Positions 55,301 to 62,815 of a stretch of 64,000 nucleotides of DNA are shown here, piece by piece. The DNA is from Ruegeria sp. A3M17 (GTDB lineage: Bacteria > Pseudomonadota > Alphaproteobacteria > Rhodobacterales > Rhodobacteraceae), in contig NZ_QOCF01000031.1 in assembly GCF_003318255.1 (NCBI RefSeq), positions 62,001 to 126,000 of the forward strand. The letters are read 5' to 3'. How positions within the stretch are numbered: position 1 is the first letter of the stretch; each line of letters starts with the position of its first letter. Position numbers and translations under genes: made by a program. The notes under the pieces were generated by a model. The model was not told the origin of the DNA, did not search any database, and saw only the letters and a list, made by a program, of their open reading frames with translations.

Positions 55301-55636
55301 CAGGACCGGATCGAGGATGCCGCACGTGTTCTGGACGATCTTGACCAACCACTGCAAGTTGGCGGCGAACTGAACCACGTACTTGACCTTTGCCTGGTCA
55401 AAGGAGAACTGGCGCAGAAACGTGGCGATACCAGTGGCGCAGAGCGGCATTATCGCGCTGCATTTGACGCCGCCGAAAGCCGGTCCGCGCTGGCATGGCA
55501 AATTCGTGCGGCACTGGGTCTGGCATCTTTGCAGCCCGCGAAAGAAGCGCAACGCGCGCTTATCAAACCGCTGGTGGCGCAGTTCGAAGAAGGGTTCGAC
55601 AGCCAGTATCTGAAAGCAGCACGCGCCTATTTGTGA
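52355..55636 (+). CDS. SAM - class III cyclase - AAA-type ATPase - TPR multidomain protein
   Basis: A 1093-residue soluble protein. Residues 1-62 form a SAM domain (IAAWLNEIGLPQYTELFDEN). A class III cyclase domain follows (metal Asp residues in TIMFCDLVGST and QYLGDGVVVYFG), with AVAGDTPNLAARLQGLA. From about 275 a STAND/AAA module has P-loop SGEAGIGKSRLTYE and Walker B HFEDLHWID; TPR-like helical repeats fill the C-terminal 450 residues. The layout recalls mammalian soluble adenylyl cyclase. It probably makes cAMP in response to a partner sensed by the repeats. Its stop directly abuts the convergent polyprenyl synthetase stop. Confidence 0.85.
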   Translation: MTTKSIAAWLNEIGLPQYTELFDENGIDLDILEDVTGDHLREMGVTVLGHRLKISKAITALKPDAAQPRPSGAMTGEESAERRHLTIMFCDLVGSTALSARLDPEDYRDVMALYQDTVSQLVKDARGHVAQYLGDGVVVYFGYPIAQEDAAERACRAALEIVEAVAGLDTAAGDRLQARIGIASGLVVAGDLDQIGVNSTSAVAGDTPNLAARLQGLAKPGQIVIGNKTHSLLGDMFVYEALENIHLKGFDPGQVAWRVISTAQRQDRFTVNSARRQLTPLVGRTPERTHLMSAWEDAKSGKGRVCLVSGEAGIGKSRLTYEVVDQAKGEGATVLHLQSAPYFENTALYPIRRQIETVLGFTEDDDSEARLDKLEKLVVAEDNLNEARALMASLFSLPSDRYPPLNLSPELQKTRTIDMLIEQVIVQSKRTPLLVHFEDLHWIDPTSLDLLTKFAAKLADHQILLLVTCRPEFTHDWQADHLITCELARLKPAEVEELLDSMTGSDTFSPEQRQQLLERSDGVPLFAEELTRSAMEFRNSADLVPETLQDSLMARLDKLGAAREYAQIGAVIGREFDVDLLSQVTGTPLPELSDSLSQLGDADLAYPDQTGQSLMFRHALIQEAAYRSILRRRRQQLHGKIAETLEEKFPERCKSGPEQVANHFVAAGLGDRSVPYWLTAGKSAWGRASMKEALAQLSNGLEYVGEVDDLTDRAKLELQLQSTIGVVHFAATSYASPQAQTAFERSRELFLDVDDPDLRVAVLYGIGAFETMRGDVSSGHETFAALADEAMRSGNTRYEVYSASMQAWSHFNRGDYAESVRYGERVLQLYDEGIWDQPGPRLSAAEPKVISECFRAAALWSLGRPDQAVKVGNDILNYTRSLPDPYSLVYALSNGVIRIHDWNGDWEQVMDLTEECSAVAGEYGYRFLGVWASFWRARAMAKLGQLEEAEKITATAVAACKNAGVHYHRVCFEANHARLLLAQDRIEDAARVLDDLDQPLQVGGELNHVLDLCLVKGELAQKRGDTSGAERHYRAAFDAAESRSALAWQIRAALGLASLQPAKEAQRALIKPLVAQFEEGFDSQYLKAARAYL

Positions 55637-56572
55637 TCAGCGGGCTTCGCCCAAAGCGCGTGTGCGATCCACAAGTGTGATCAGCTTTTTGGGGTTCCGG
55701 GCAAATCGTTTGGCCTCGGCTATTGCGCAGGCGGCGATCCGGTCCAGTTCGGCCTCGGCTTCTGGCAAAGCGGCGCGAAAGGCCTCGGCCAGCGCGTCGT
55801 AATTGCCCGGGTTCGGATCGCGGAACATCTCGGCAATTGCAGGCTCGCGTACAGCTATCGCGGCCGGCAGGGTTAGAATCCCGTCGCGGATATCCTCTTC
55901 ACCCCCACCACCCAGGGCTTCGGTTCCACGCACGTCGGACACGTCATCGCAGGCGTGATACAGGGTGCCCAGAAGTCCCCCGAAATGACGTAACCCCTCG
56001 CTGCGGTCGCCGAGACAAGCAGCCACCTCAAACATCGAACCGGTATCTTCCTGCGCCAGCTTGCGCCAATCCTCGACCCCGCGCGGCATCGTGCGGCTGT
56101 TCCACTGCGCGATCTCGGCCGCGCCAAGCCGGGACATCAACTCGGACAACAACTCGACCACCTGCGGCTCGGTCGCCATCATCCGATAGCCTTCCGCAAC
56201 CATGAACCCAGACGTCATCAGCGCCGCAAGTTGTCCAAAAGCCGTGTGCATGGTCGGTTTGCCGCGCCGTTCGTCCGACTGGTCCAGAATGTCGTCCACA
56301 ACCAGCGTCATGTTATGAAACAGCTCAAGCGTTACGGCCGCCTGGATGGTTTCATCCGTGATCTCTTCGCTGCCGACGGCCGTCTGGCAAGCAAATAAGG
56401 TCAACGGGCGGAAATACTTTGAGCCGGCCAGAAACTGCTCTTCTAACTGTGGTCGCATCTCCTCGGATGTGGATTCAACCCACGCGCCAATGGCTGTACG
56501 CAACCGTTCCGTCTCAGACTCAAATCCCAGTTCCGGTATCACCCAATCGGCGCGGGCACCTTCGTTATTCAT
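55637..56572 (-). CDS. trans-polyprenyl diphosphate synthase family protein
   Basis: A 311-residue isoprenyl synthase. The first Asp-rich motif is LVVDDILDQSDERRGKPTMH and the second CDDVSD; the usual GGKRLRP is GSKYFRP, so substrate binding at the C5 site may differ. It should join C5 units or bind a prenyl diphosphate in the cytoplasm. It overlaps the preceding gene (ATGA), hence one operon with it. Chain length cannot be predicted. Confidence 0.85.
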   Translation of the reverse strand: MNNEGARADWVIPELGFESETERLRTAIGAWVESTSEEMRPQLEEQFLAGSKYFRPLTLFACQTAVGSEEITDETIQAAVTLELFHNMTLVVDDILDQSDERRGKPTMHTAFGQLAALMTSGFMVAEGYRMMATEPQVVELLSELMSRLGAAEIAQWNSRTMPRGVEDWRKLAQEDTGSMFEVAACLGDRSEGLRHFGGLLGTLYHACDDVSDVRGTEALGGGGEEDIRDGILTLPAAIAVREPAIAEMFRDPNPGNYDALAEAFRAALPEAEAELDRIAACAIAEAKRFARNPKKLITLVDRTRALGEAR

Positions 56573-57045
56573 GGTTTGGATTTTGCATAGCGATGGGGGC
56601 CTTCCCGGTCATCACCCACGGGGCCGACTGACTTGCGAAGCTCAGCCTCGATTTCCATAAGATCACGTTGCAACAGTTTTGCCTCGCTCAGCGACAGATC
56701 CGATATCTCGCGTAACACGGCACGGGCCTTGTCCAGCACGATCAGCTGTCTGGCCTCCAAAGACGGGCCATCCGCACTGGGTATGGTTGCTTCGATCGCG
56801 TCCGTCCCTTGGGTCGAGACGATGGTCGCAATCTGCTGCCAGTACCGCAAAGCCGAGCTGAGCCACCGGGCTTGTGCCTGCGCAAGCAGAAACATCACGT
56901 CGGGTTCTACCCGTGCACCCTTTTCGCTGTAGTCCCGCAACGAGCCTAGAACACCCTCAAGCGCCTCCAGATACATCGCCACCATATCGTCAATCGAGCC
57001 GGGGTTCCCAAACTCATTGTGTGATGATCCGTCGTCTTGATCCAT
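56569..57045 (-). CDS. helical protein of unknown function upstream of polyprenyl synthase
   Basis: A 158-residue acidic protein with long amphipathic helices, including MFLLAQAQARWLSSALRYWQ and LSLSEAKLLQRDLMEIEAEL. There is no signal peptide or membrane segment. The helical repeats resemble granule-surface or adaptor proteins, but I cannot name a family. It is translationally coupled to the polyprenyl synthetase gene. A CtrA-type box lies 154 bp upstream. Confidence 0.65.
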   Translation of the reverse strand: MDQDDGSSHNEFGNPGSIDDMVAMYLEALEGVLGSLRDYSEKGARVEPDVMFLLAQAQARWLSSALRYWQQIATIVSTQGTDAIEATIPSADGPSLEARQLIVLDKARAVLREISDLSLSEAKLLQRDLMEIEAELRKSVGPVGDDREGPHRYAKSKP

Positions 57046-57516
57046 CTTGCTACTCCATTGCCCGCATCGTCATAAAGTTCTGTAGATTCAGAGTTTTGGT
57101 ACCGATTGTCACTGTATATTCACACCGCGTTTGGGCATGGGTTGATTTGATTTTCAGTAAAACAAGAAGATCGCCGCGCAATCAAGTACCGAGATATGTT
57201 AACCATCTATTAACCTTTGGGATCTGCCGTCGGTATAAGAAAAAAGCACCCGCCCCGAGGGTTTTGGGTCACATGGCGCAGACGGCGATACGAAACAGAT
57301 TTGCCGCGATCTACTGGGTTGAAGTTCGGACCATGAGGCTTTGCGACAACTGCGTCACGCAATGTATCTGGGTTTCGGTGAGGCACTGGCGGTGGTCACC
57401 AGATAAAATGGCCCAGCAAAGAAAACAATCGCCGCATGAGATCGGCCGAAGGTTCGATTGGGAACTTGGACGGATAAAATGCCCGCTATTAGGGCTTATT
57501 CAGGCACCGCTTGCCA
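57046..57516. other. long intergenic region with CtrA-type box
   Basis: 471 bp without a credible gene. It contains the CtrA-like box at 57199-57213, two copies of GATAAAATG about 70 bp apart (57402 and 57473) and short GC hairpins near 57481-57495 that may end the amidohydrolase transcript. The distal half could encode a small RNA or hold an unmarked promoter. Confidence 0.45.
57199..57213. promoter_or_regulatory. CtrA-type binding box
   Basis: TTAACCATCTATTAA is an exact TTAA-N7-TTAA full-length CtrA box, here with the commonly seen TTAACCAT left half. It lies 154 bp before the start of the helical-protein/polyprenyl synthetase operon on the minus strand. CtrA control is inferred from the motif. 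Confidence 0.6.
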
Positions 57517-58641
57517 TCAAAATTCCCGCCGCGCGGTGCTGGTCCAGAACGCGATCCCGTGTCTGATCGCCTCGTCGTTGAAATCATACGACGGGTTATG
57601 AAGCGCCATCGAATTGTTCCCCTCCACTCCGTTGCCCATCAGGATGAAGGCCCCGGGACGGTGTGCAAGAAACTCTGCGAAATCTTCAGAGAATCCTACC
57701 CGACCGTATTCCGCATCAACGCTGCCAACATCACGAGCGGCACCCACGATCATGTCAGTGGCTCTGGCATCGTTCACCAATGGCCGGAAGGAAGTCGAGT
57801 AATCAACCTCCGCCTCTGCGCCTTGTGCTGCACATACCCCGGCGACTATGGCGCGCATTTTGCGCTCGATATTTTCGGACACATCCCTGGAAAAGCCCCG
57901 GCAATCCCCCCTTAGGGTTACGTTGCTGGGCAGAATGTTGCGCGCGCCATCCGTCAGGAATTCAGTGATGGAAACGACCGCGTGTTCGCTTGGTGGAAGC
58001 GTGCGAGAAACGATTGTCTGTAACTGCTGCACAATTGCCGCCCCAGTCACAATCGGATCCACGCCTTTCTCCGGCATGGACGCGTGCCCGCCCTGACCCT
58101 GAACGCGTATCTCAAAATTATCCTCGAACGCGCAGAATGAGCCCCTTTGCGTGGCAAAGTGACCAAGCTCCATTCCGGGCATGTTGTGAAGGCCGAAGAT
58201 TGCGGCCATCGGGAAACGTTCGAACAATCCGTCCGCGATCATCGCAGCGGCCCCGTTTCCGTTCTCTTCATCCGGCTGAAAGATGAAGTGAATGGTGCGG
58301 TCAAAAGACGAGTCTGCCGCAAGCTCCAGTGCGGCCCCCAACAGCATGGTGCTGTGGCCATCGTGGCCACATCCATGAAACTTGCCTTCCGTTCCCGAGC
58401 GGTACGGCAAGTTGGTGGCCTCGTGTATCGGCAGCGCGTCCATGTCGGCTCGAAAACCGATTGCGGTTTCGTCCGGACCACGGCGCAAGGTGGCCACAAT
58501 TCCCGTGCGGCCCACACCCCGGCTGACCTCAAGTCCCGCGCGTTCCAACTCGGCCGCGATCAGCTCCGAGGTCCTGTCAAGGTCGAAGCCTGTTTCCGGG
58601 TGGGCATGCAGATCACGGCGAAACGCAACGAGATCAAGCAT
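57517..58641 (-). CDS. M20-family amidohydrolase (N-acyl amino acid hydrolase / hippurate hydrolase type)
   Basis: A 374-residue metallo-amidohydrolase. Zinc ligands appear in KFHGCGHDGHSTMLLG, FIFQPDEENGNGAAAMI and IFGLHNMPG, the M20D pattern, with the dimerisation domain between. It removes acyl groups from amino acids in the cytoplasm. Its start overlaps the end of the upstream PLP-lyase gene by 8 bp, so both act in one pathway; the acyl substrate is unknown. Confidence 0.9.
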   Translation of the reverse strand: MLDLVAFRRDLHAHPETGFDLDRTSELIAAELERAGLEVSRGVGRTGIVATLRRGPDETAIGFRADMDALPIHEATNLPYRSGTEGKFHGCGHDGHSTMLLGAALELAADSSFDRTIHFIFQPDEENGNGAAAMIADGLFERFPMAAIFGLHNMPGMELGHFATQRGSFCAFEDNFEIRVQGQGGHASMPEKGVDPIVTGAAIVQQLQTIVSRTLPPSEHAVVSITEFLTDGARNILPSNVTLRGDCRGFSRDVSENIERKMRAIVAGVCAAQGAEAEVDYSTSFRPLVNDARATDMIVGAARDVGSVDAEYGRVGFSEDFAEFLAHRPGAFILMGNGVEGNNSMALHNPSYDFNDEAIRHGIAFWTSTARREF

Positions 58642-59644
58642 CGGGAACGTCTCCTTCGGACAGCACGATCAACGGCAATTTAGCCTCGTCCGTCAACAAG
58701 GCTGCAAGCCCCGCTGCGCCAGATGGCGTGGTGGAAAAGCCCAGATCGCGCGCATGTTTTACAGCGTCCAAGGCCTGCAAGTCAGTGACCGTAACCCAGT
58801 CGTCGGCGCACCGTTCCAGAATTTCCAAAGCCAACATAGAAGGCGTTTTGCAATCCAGACGCCCCATATTGGACACGGGGCCCTCAACCGTTACGATCTG
58901 CCCCGCCCGGGTGCTTTCGGCAAGGCAAGGGGCCGCATCCGGTTCGACCACTATGATCTTTGGCTGAACCGCCCAGGTTGACCGGATCATGTAAGCGATC
59001 CCCGCAGCTAGCCCGCCAACACCTGCTTGCAAGTAAACGTGGCTTGGCCAATTCCCAGAGTTTTCCAACTCTATCCGCATTTCTTCGGCGATGACAGTAT
59101 AGCCTTCCATCACCAACCGCGGAGGTTCCGTATATCCAGGCCATGATCCATCGGCGAGGTGGATTGCGCCAGATGCCTCTGCGTCGGCTATGGCTGCCGC
59201 AACGCTCGCCTCGTAGTCGTCGCCCGATCGGACAACTTCAGCACCCTTACACCGCAGGCGAATTGCAAAGTCCTCTGGCACTGTTTCAGCAAGGTGAATG
59301 CGGGCCTTTGCGCCAAACAGCCGCGCACCGGCGGCCACGGCCATGCCATGATTGCCTGCACTGGCACAGACAAAAGTCATCGAACGCGCGATGGCCTTTA
59401 CGGACTCATCCAAAAAGGCGTTTGGTTCCAAAGGATGACCAACCCGCGCTTCTATCAGCTTGGCAACAGCGTAAACGCCCCCGAGCGCTTTGAATGCGCC
59501 CAATCCCATCCTGTTGGTTTCGTCCTTGATCAGAATAGGTCTGTCTTGGAGACTGCGTGTCTCCAACAGACTTGGTTTATAGGCAGGGCATGCAGCCAGC
59601 AGCGCCAGCGGTTTTGCAACATCGAGTATCGTTGGATTTTTCAT
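58634..59644 (-). CDS. fold-type II PLP enzyme (diaminopropionate ammonia-lyase / threonine dehydratase-like)
   Basis: A 336-residue enzyme. LIKDETNRMGLGAFKALGGV holds the Schiff-base Lys, CASAGNHGMAVAAGARLFG the substrate loop and AGVGGLAAGIAYMIR the phosphate-binding glycines. The DETNRMGLGAFK form is typical of diaminopropionate ammonia-lyases, shorter here than the 400-residue catabolic enzymes. It forms an operon with an N-acyl amino acid hydrolase and faces an Lrp regulator. Confidence 0.82.
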   Translation of the reverse strand: MKNPTILDVAKPLALLAACPAYKPSLLETRSLQDRPILIKDETNRMGLGAFKALGGVYAVAKLIEARVGHPLEPNAFLDESVKAIARSMTFVCASAGNHGMAVAAGARLFGAKARIHLAETVPEDFAIRLRCKGAEVVRSGDDYEASVAAAIADAEASGAIHLADGSWPGYTEPPRLVMEGYTVIAEEMRIELENSGNWPSHVYLQAGVGGLAAGIAYMIRSTWAVQPKIIVVEPDAAPCLAESTRAGQIVTVEGPVSNMGRLDCKTPSMLALEILERCADDWVTVTDLQALDAVKHARDLGFSTTPSGAAGLAALLTDEAKLPLIVLSEGDVPDA

Positions 59645-59683
59645 ACAGAAAGTTGTACACGCGAAGGGTGATCTATTATGGTC

Positions 59684-59710
59684 AATTTTTCCTAATTATC
59701 GGGAAATTTT
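59684..59710. promoter_or_regulatory. imperfect inverted repeat, candidate Lrp operator
   Basis: CAATTTTTCC and GGGAAATTTT are separated by about 8 bp in the 87-bp gap between the PLP-lyase gene and the divergent Lrp gene. Arms match imperfectly, as is common for Lrp sites. Assignment rests on position. Confidence 0.4.
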
Positions 59711-59731
59711 CTTGCCTCAAAGGAAATTCTC

Positions 59732-60211
59732 ATGAAACTCGATCAGTTTGACCGAAATCTGCTTCATTTGATGCAAACCGATGCCAAGATAGGCCTCGAA
59801 GCGCTTGCGTCCGAAACAGGCTTGTCCGTGGCCTCTGTTCAGCGGCGGTTAAAGGCACTCAGAACCTCGGGCGCAATTCTATCGGAAGTCGCCATCGTTG
59901 ACCCGAAAAAGCTGGGTGTCGCGATGAGCTTCATTGTCATGGTCGAATTGGAGCGTGAGCGTCAGGATCAGATCGACGCATTCTCACGTCAGGCGCAATC
60001 AGAGCCTATGGTACAGCAGTGCTATTACATCACCGGAGACGCCGACTTCTGTCTGGTCTGCACCGCAAAGGATATGGATGATTTTCAGGAACTCACGAAA
60101 CGACTGTTCTTCGACAACTCAAACGTCCGTCGATTTCGCACATCTGTTGTCATGGGAAGAAAGAAAGTCGGTTTGGGTATTCCTGTTCAGGATGTTGGGC
60201 TGGAACGATAA
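59732..60211 (+). CDS. Lrp/AsnC-family transcriptional regulator
   Basis: A 159-residue regulator: HTH in LEALASETGLSVASVQRRLK and RAM domain with VQQCYYITGDADFCLVCTAK. It is divergent from the PLP-lyase/amidohydrolase operon and probably controls it in response to an amino acid. AAAGGA site upstream of its ATG. Downstream there is a 116-bp gap to the convergent dehydrogenase gene. Confidence 0.9.
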   Translation: MKLDQFDRNLLHLMQTDAKIGLEALASETGLSVASVQRRLKALRTSGAILSEVAIVDPKKLGVAMSFIVMVELERERQDQIDAFSRQAQSEPMVQQCYYITGDADFCLVCTAKDMDDFQELTKRLFFDNSNVRRFRTSVVMGRKKVGLGIPVQDVGLER

Positions 60212-60327
60212 GGATCAACATTTGCGTCAGCTACCGCTTCAAAGCGGCCCTTCGAATGCTGGGCAGCAGATGCGCTCATTAACCAGTGCCACGCGTCCTT
60301 GGGGTTAGGGCCCAGATTGGCCCTTCG

Positions 60328-61239
60328 TTATTTTTCCCAGTGCGGGATCCAATCCCCGTCAAGGCGAAGTGACACGCCAGCATTGTCCTCTTCAAGCTTC
60401 ACCACATGCAATTCGCCCTTGTCACCCCCGTACTTTTCGCGGGCCGCTTCGAACTGCGTGCACACCAGCCGTGTGGCCGGGGCGGCGGTGCCGGCGTCGT
60501 CGCAGGCCTCGACGATCAGGCCCAGATCCTTTTGGCACAGGTCCAGGGTGAAGGACGGATCATAATGTCCGGCAAAAACGGACGGGGCGTCGTGATGCAT
60601 ACACCAGCTTTCGCTGGCCCCGATCTTAAGCGCATCCCAGGCCCGTGACAGATCGACACCGGATTTCACCGCCATCACAAGTGCTTCACCCATGGCTGTC
60701 GCATGGATGGCCCAAAGCTGATTGCTGGCCAGTTTCGTCACGGACCCGCTGCCGCTGGGGCCCATGTAGTGTAGCGGCCCCATCAGCTCCATCACAGGAC
60801 GAATACGCGCGACGGTCGCCTCATCCCCACCTGCAAATTGGGGCATGTTGCCGGTACGTGCGCCATCGACGGCACCTGTGACCGGCGCATCAATCAACTG
60901 CACTCCGATCTCAGCAAAGGTGGCGGCAAGCTCGCGCACAAAGGCGGGTTTGTTGGTTGTCATATCCACCCAAACCTGCCCCGCGGACATGGCGGACCGC
61001 AGCCCATCGTCGCCGCCTGCCACTTGTTCGATTTGCTTTGGTCCAAAGACCATGGTGAACACGATATCCGCCGCTTGCGCCGCTGCCGCAGGGGTCTCTG
61101 CCCACTTCGCCCCAAGCGCCAGGTGCTCTTCTGCCCGGTTTCGATCAAGGTCGCAGACCGTCAGGTCATGCCCGCCCTTGATCAGGTTCAGGGCCGCAGG
61201 GCCGCCCATGGTGCCAAGCCCAATAAATCCAATGCGCAT
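60328..61239 (-). CDS. 3-hydroxyisobutyrate dehydrogenase-like NAD(P)-dependent oxidoreductase
   Basis: A 303-residue beta-hydroxyacid dehydrogenase. The Rossmann start is MRIGFIGLGTMGGPAALNLI, the substrate-binding stretch VQLIDAPVTGAVDGARTGN carries altered residues versus the DAPVSGG consensus, and the catalytic Lys is in GSGSVTKLASNQLWAIH. It oxidises a 3-hydroxy acid or reduces the semialdehyde. It is the last gene of the oxygenase-hydrolase-dehydrogenase operon, 30 nt after the hydrolase gene. Confidence 0.87.
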   Translation of the reverse strand: MRIGFIGLGTMGGPAALNLIKGGHDLTVCDLDRNRAEEHLALGAKWAETPAAAAQAADIVFTMVFGPKQIEQVAGGDDGLRSAMSAGQVWVDMTTNKPAFVRELAATFAEIGVQLIDAPVTGAVDGARTGNMPQFAGGDEATVARIRPVMELMGPLHYMGPSGSGSVTKLASNQLWAIHATAMGEALVMAVKSGVDLSRAWDALKIGASESWCMHHDAPSVFAGHYDPSFTLDLCQKDLGLIVEACDDAGTAAPATRLVCTQFEAAREKYGGDKGELHVVKLEEDNAGVSLRLDGDWIPHWEK

Positions 61240-61269
61240 CTTCGCGGTCCTCGGGGTTAGTTGTTTTGC

Positions 61270-61818
61270 TTACGCGTTCAGGATGGTGTCGGTCGAACAT
61301 ACCTCACCAAACTCACCCTGCAGGTTGGCAAGTGTGACGGAATGGATCTGTTCGGCGCTGTGGGTCACCCCGTCCGGCCCGGTCGCGTCATAAGCCCAGA
61401 CGGCATCTGAGGCATAGACCATCTCAAAGCCCAGACTGCTTGCAGAGCGCGCGGCAGACTCGGCGCAGTGATTGGCCGTGGCCCCGCAGATGACCACACG
61501 CTCAATATTGTCGGCGCGCAGATCAGCCTCGAGCGAGGTTCCGGCGAAGGCGCTGGAGACGTATTTGATGATCACCGGCTCATCCCCCTGCGGTGCCGCA
61601 AAGGGTTGAACAGCCGCACCAGGCGCATCCGCATGAAATGGATCGCCGGGGTCAAGCCCGTGGTGATGCACATGGACGATCTTGTCACCTTGCGCGCGAA
61701 ACCTGCTCAGAAGCCGGCCGATATTGTCGCCTGCCTCGGGGCAAGATCGCACGGCACCGGCTGCATCCTCATGAGCCAGTGCCATTTGCACATCAATGAC
61801 GAGTAGAGCAGTTTTCAT
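61270..61818 (-). CDS. isochorismatase-family cysteine hydrolase
   Basis: A 182-residue hydrolase: catalytic Asp in TALLVIDVQMALAHEDAAG, Lys in PVIIKYVSSAFAGTSLEADL and Cys in CGATANHCAESAARSAS, giving the complete D-K-C triad. Substrates range over isochorismate, nicotinamide and N-carbamoyl compounds; no chorismate-pathway partner is adjacent, so amide hydrolysis is more likely. It lies 11 nt after the oxygenase gene. Confidence 0.87.
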   Translation of the reverse strand: MKTALLVIDVQMALAHEDAAGAVRSCPEAGDNIGRLLSRFRAQGDKIVHVHHHGLDPGDPFHADAPGAAVQPFAAPQGDEPVIIKYVSSAFAGTSLEADLRADNIERVVICGATANHCAESAARSASSLGFEMVYASDAVWAYDATGPDGVTHSAEQIHSVTLANLQGEFGEVCSTDTILNA

Positions 61819-61829
61819 GGCTTGGTCCT

Positions 61830-62696
61830 TTATGCGTTGATGCTGGGGGCTGCGCGATCCGCGAGAATATTTTTGACGCGATCACCATAGATCCGAATGT
61901 TGATGTCGTCGCTGATCAAACGGCCTTCCTGTTCGTCATATGTCATAATCGCGGTGACACGGCGGGTCGACCCTTCGACCTCTGTGACCCCGTGTAAAGA
62001 ATAGCCACCGCGAAACAGGGTAAAAGTACCGGCACCCCGGTCAAACTTCTGTGCATGGGACATATCGCCGGCAAGCAAACGATCCACCGCCTCGCGGTCT
62101 TCGGTTTCGTCGGTGCGCGAGTTTGGCAAGAAGGCAAAATCACCGCCAGTTTCAGCGGCCTGCAACAGCAACGTCACGGTGCATTCCGTCGTATCATAGT
62201 GCCAGGCGTGCCAGCTTCCTGGATGCAGGGCGACGACATTCAGCGCCTGAAACTCATCGGCGCAACGATGCAGCACCTCTTTCTTTTGAACGCGGCGCAC
62301 AAAGTCCGTCAAACGCGGCGACTGATAAAGCTGTTGGATGAGCGTTTCATTTGGCAGCTGATCGTCCGCCAATTGCGTTGCCACATGCGTATATTCCTTA
62401 CGACGCGGATCATCCTTGGGCAGCGACGGATCAATTGCGCCCTGGTAGATGTTGCGCTTGATGGTCAGCACGTCAGCGGTGGGCAGCAAGGCGTTGGATT
62501 CATCGGCCAGAGCAACCAGCGCCTCGGGACGGATAAACCCATCCAGATTGCACCAGCCATGTTCCTCCATCTGGTCCTGACAAGCCTTGAGAAACGCAGC
62601 GCCTTCGGCACTTTCCAGATCCGCAATGGGATAGCGCGCCAGATCCACAAGGCTCAAAACCATGTCGGTGTCTGTTTCTTGAATGATCTCCGGCAT
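61830..62696 (-). CDS. 2OG-Fe(II) oxygenase related to the HalD/BesD-ArpA family
   Basis: A 288-residue protein. The metal site is in HAWHYDTTECTVTLLLQ (His and Asp of HxD), with the distal His in GYSLHGVTEVEG and the 2-oxoglutarate Arg in STRRVTAIMTYDE. The surrounding layout matches the HalD/BesD family as I recall it, but the Asp is present where halogenases have Gly, so hydroxylation is expected. Start ATG at 62696 with AAAAGGAG upstream; the longer frame reaches into the LysR promoter region. Confidence 0.8.
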   Translation of the reverse strand: MPEIIQETDTDMVLSLVDLARYPIADLESAEGAAFLKACQDQMEEHGWCNLDGFIRPEALVALADESNALLPTADVLTIKRNIYQGAIDPSLPKDDPRRKEYTHVATQLADDQLPNETLIQQLYQSPRLTDFVRRVQKKEVLHRCADEFQALNVVALHPGSWHAWHYDTTECTVTLLLQAAETGGDFAFLPNSRTDETEDREAVDRLLAGDMSHAQKFDRGAGTFTLFRGGYSLHGVTEVEGSTRRVTAIMTYDEQEGRLISDDINIRIYGDRVKNILADRAAPSINA

Positions 62697-62792
62697 AGGT
62701 CGCTCCTTTTCGTCTGGTCGACTTCGTCGTCGATTATTTCTGTCTAGCCGTCGCCCAAAATGAAGGAAAATGAAAGAATTTGCCTCCATGCA

Positions 62793-62807
62793 CATAAAAA
62801 ACTTATG
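62793..62807. promoter_or_regulatory. inverted repeat, candidate LysR operator
   Basis: CATAA and TTATG arms with a 5-bp spacer immediately before the LysR start, in the 119-bp gap shared with the oxygenase operon. Size and spacing fit a LysR half-site pair; binding is not shown. Confidence 0.35.
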
Positions 62808-62815
62808 AATGGGCA

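Noticed and set aside
56874-57566. 230-residue plus-strand frame across the CtrA-box gap
   Set aside because: Begins antisense to a coupled gene, has no recognisable domain and no ribosome site.
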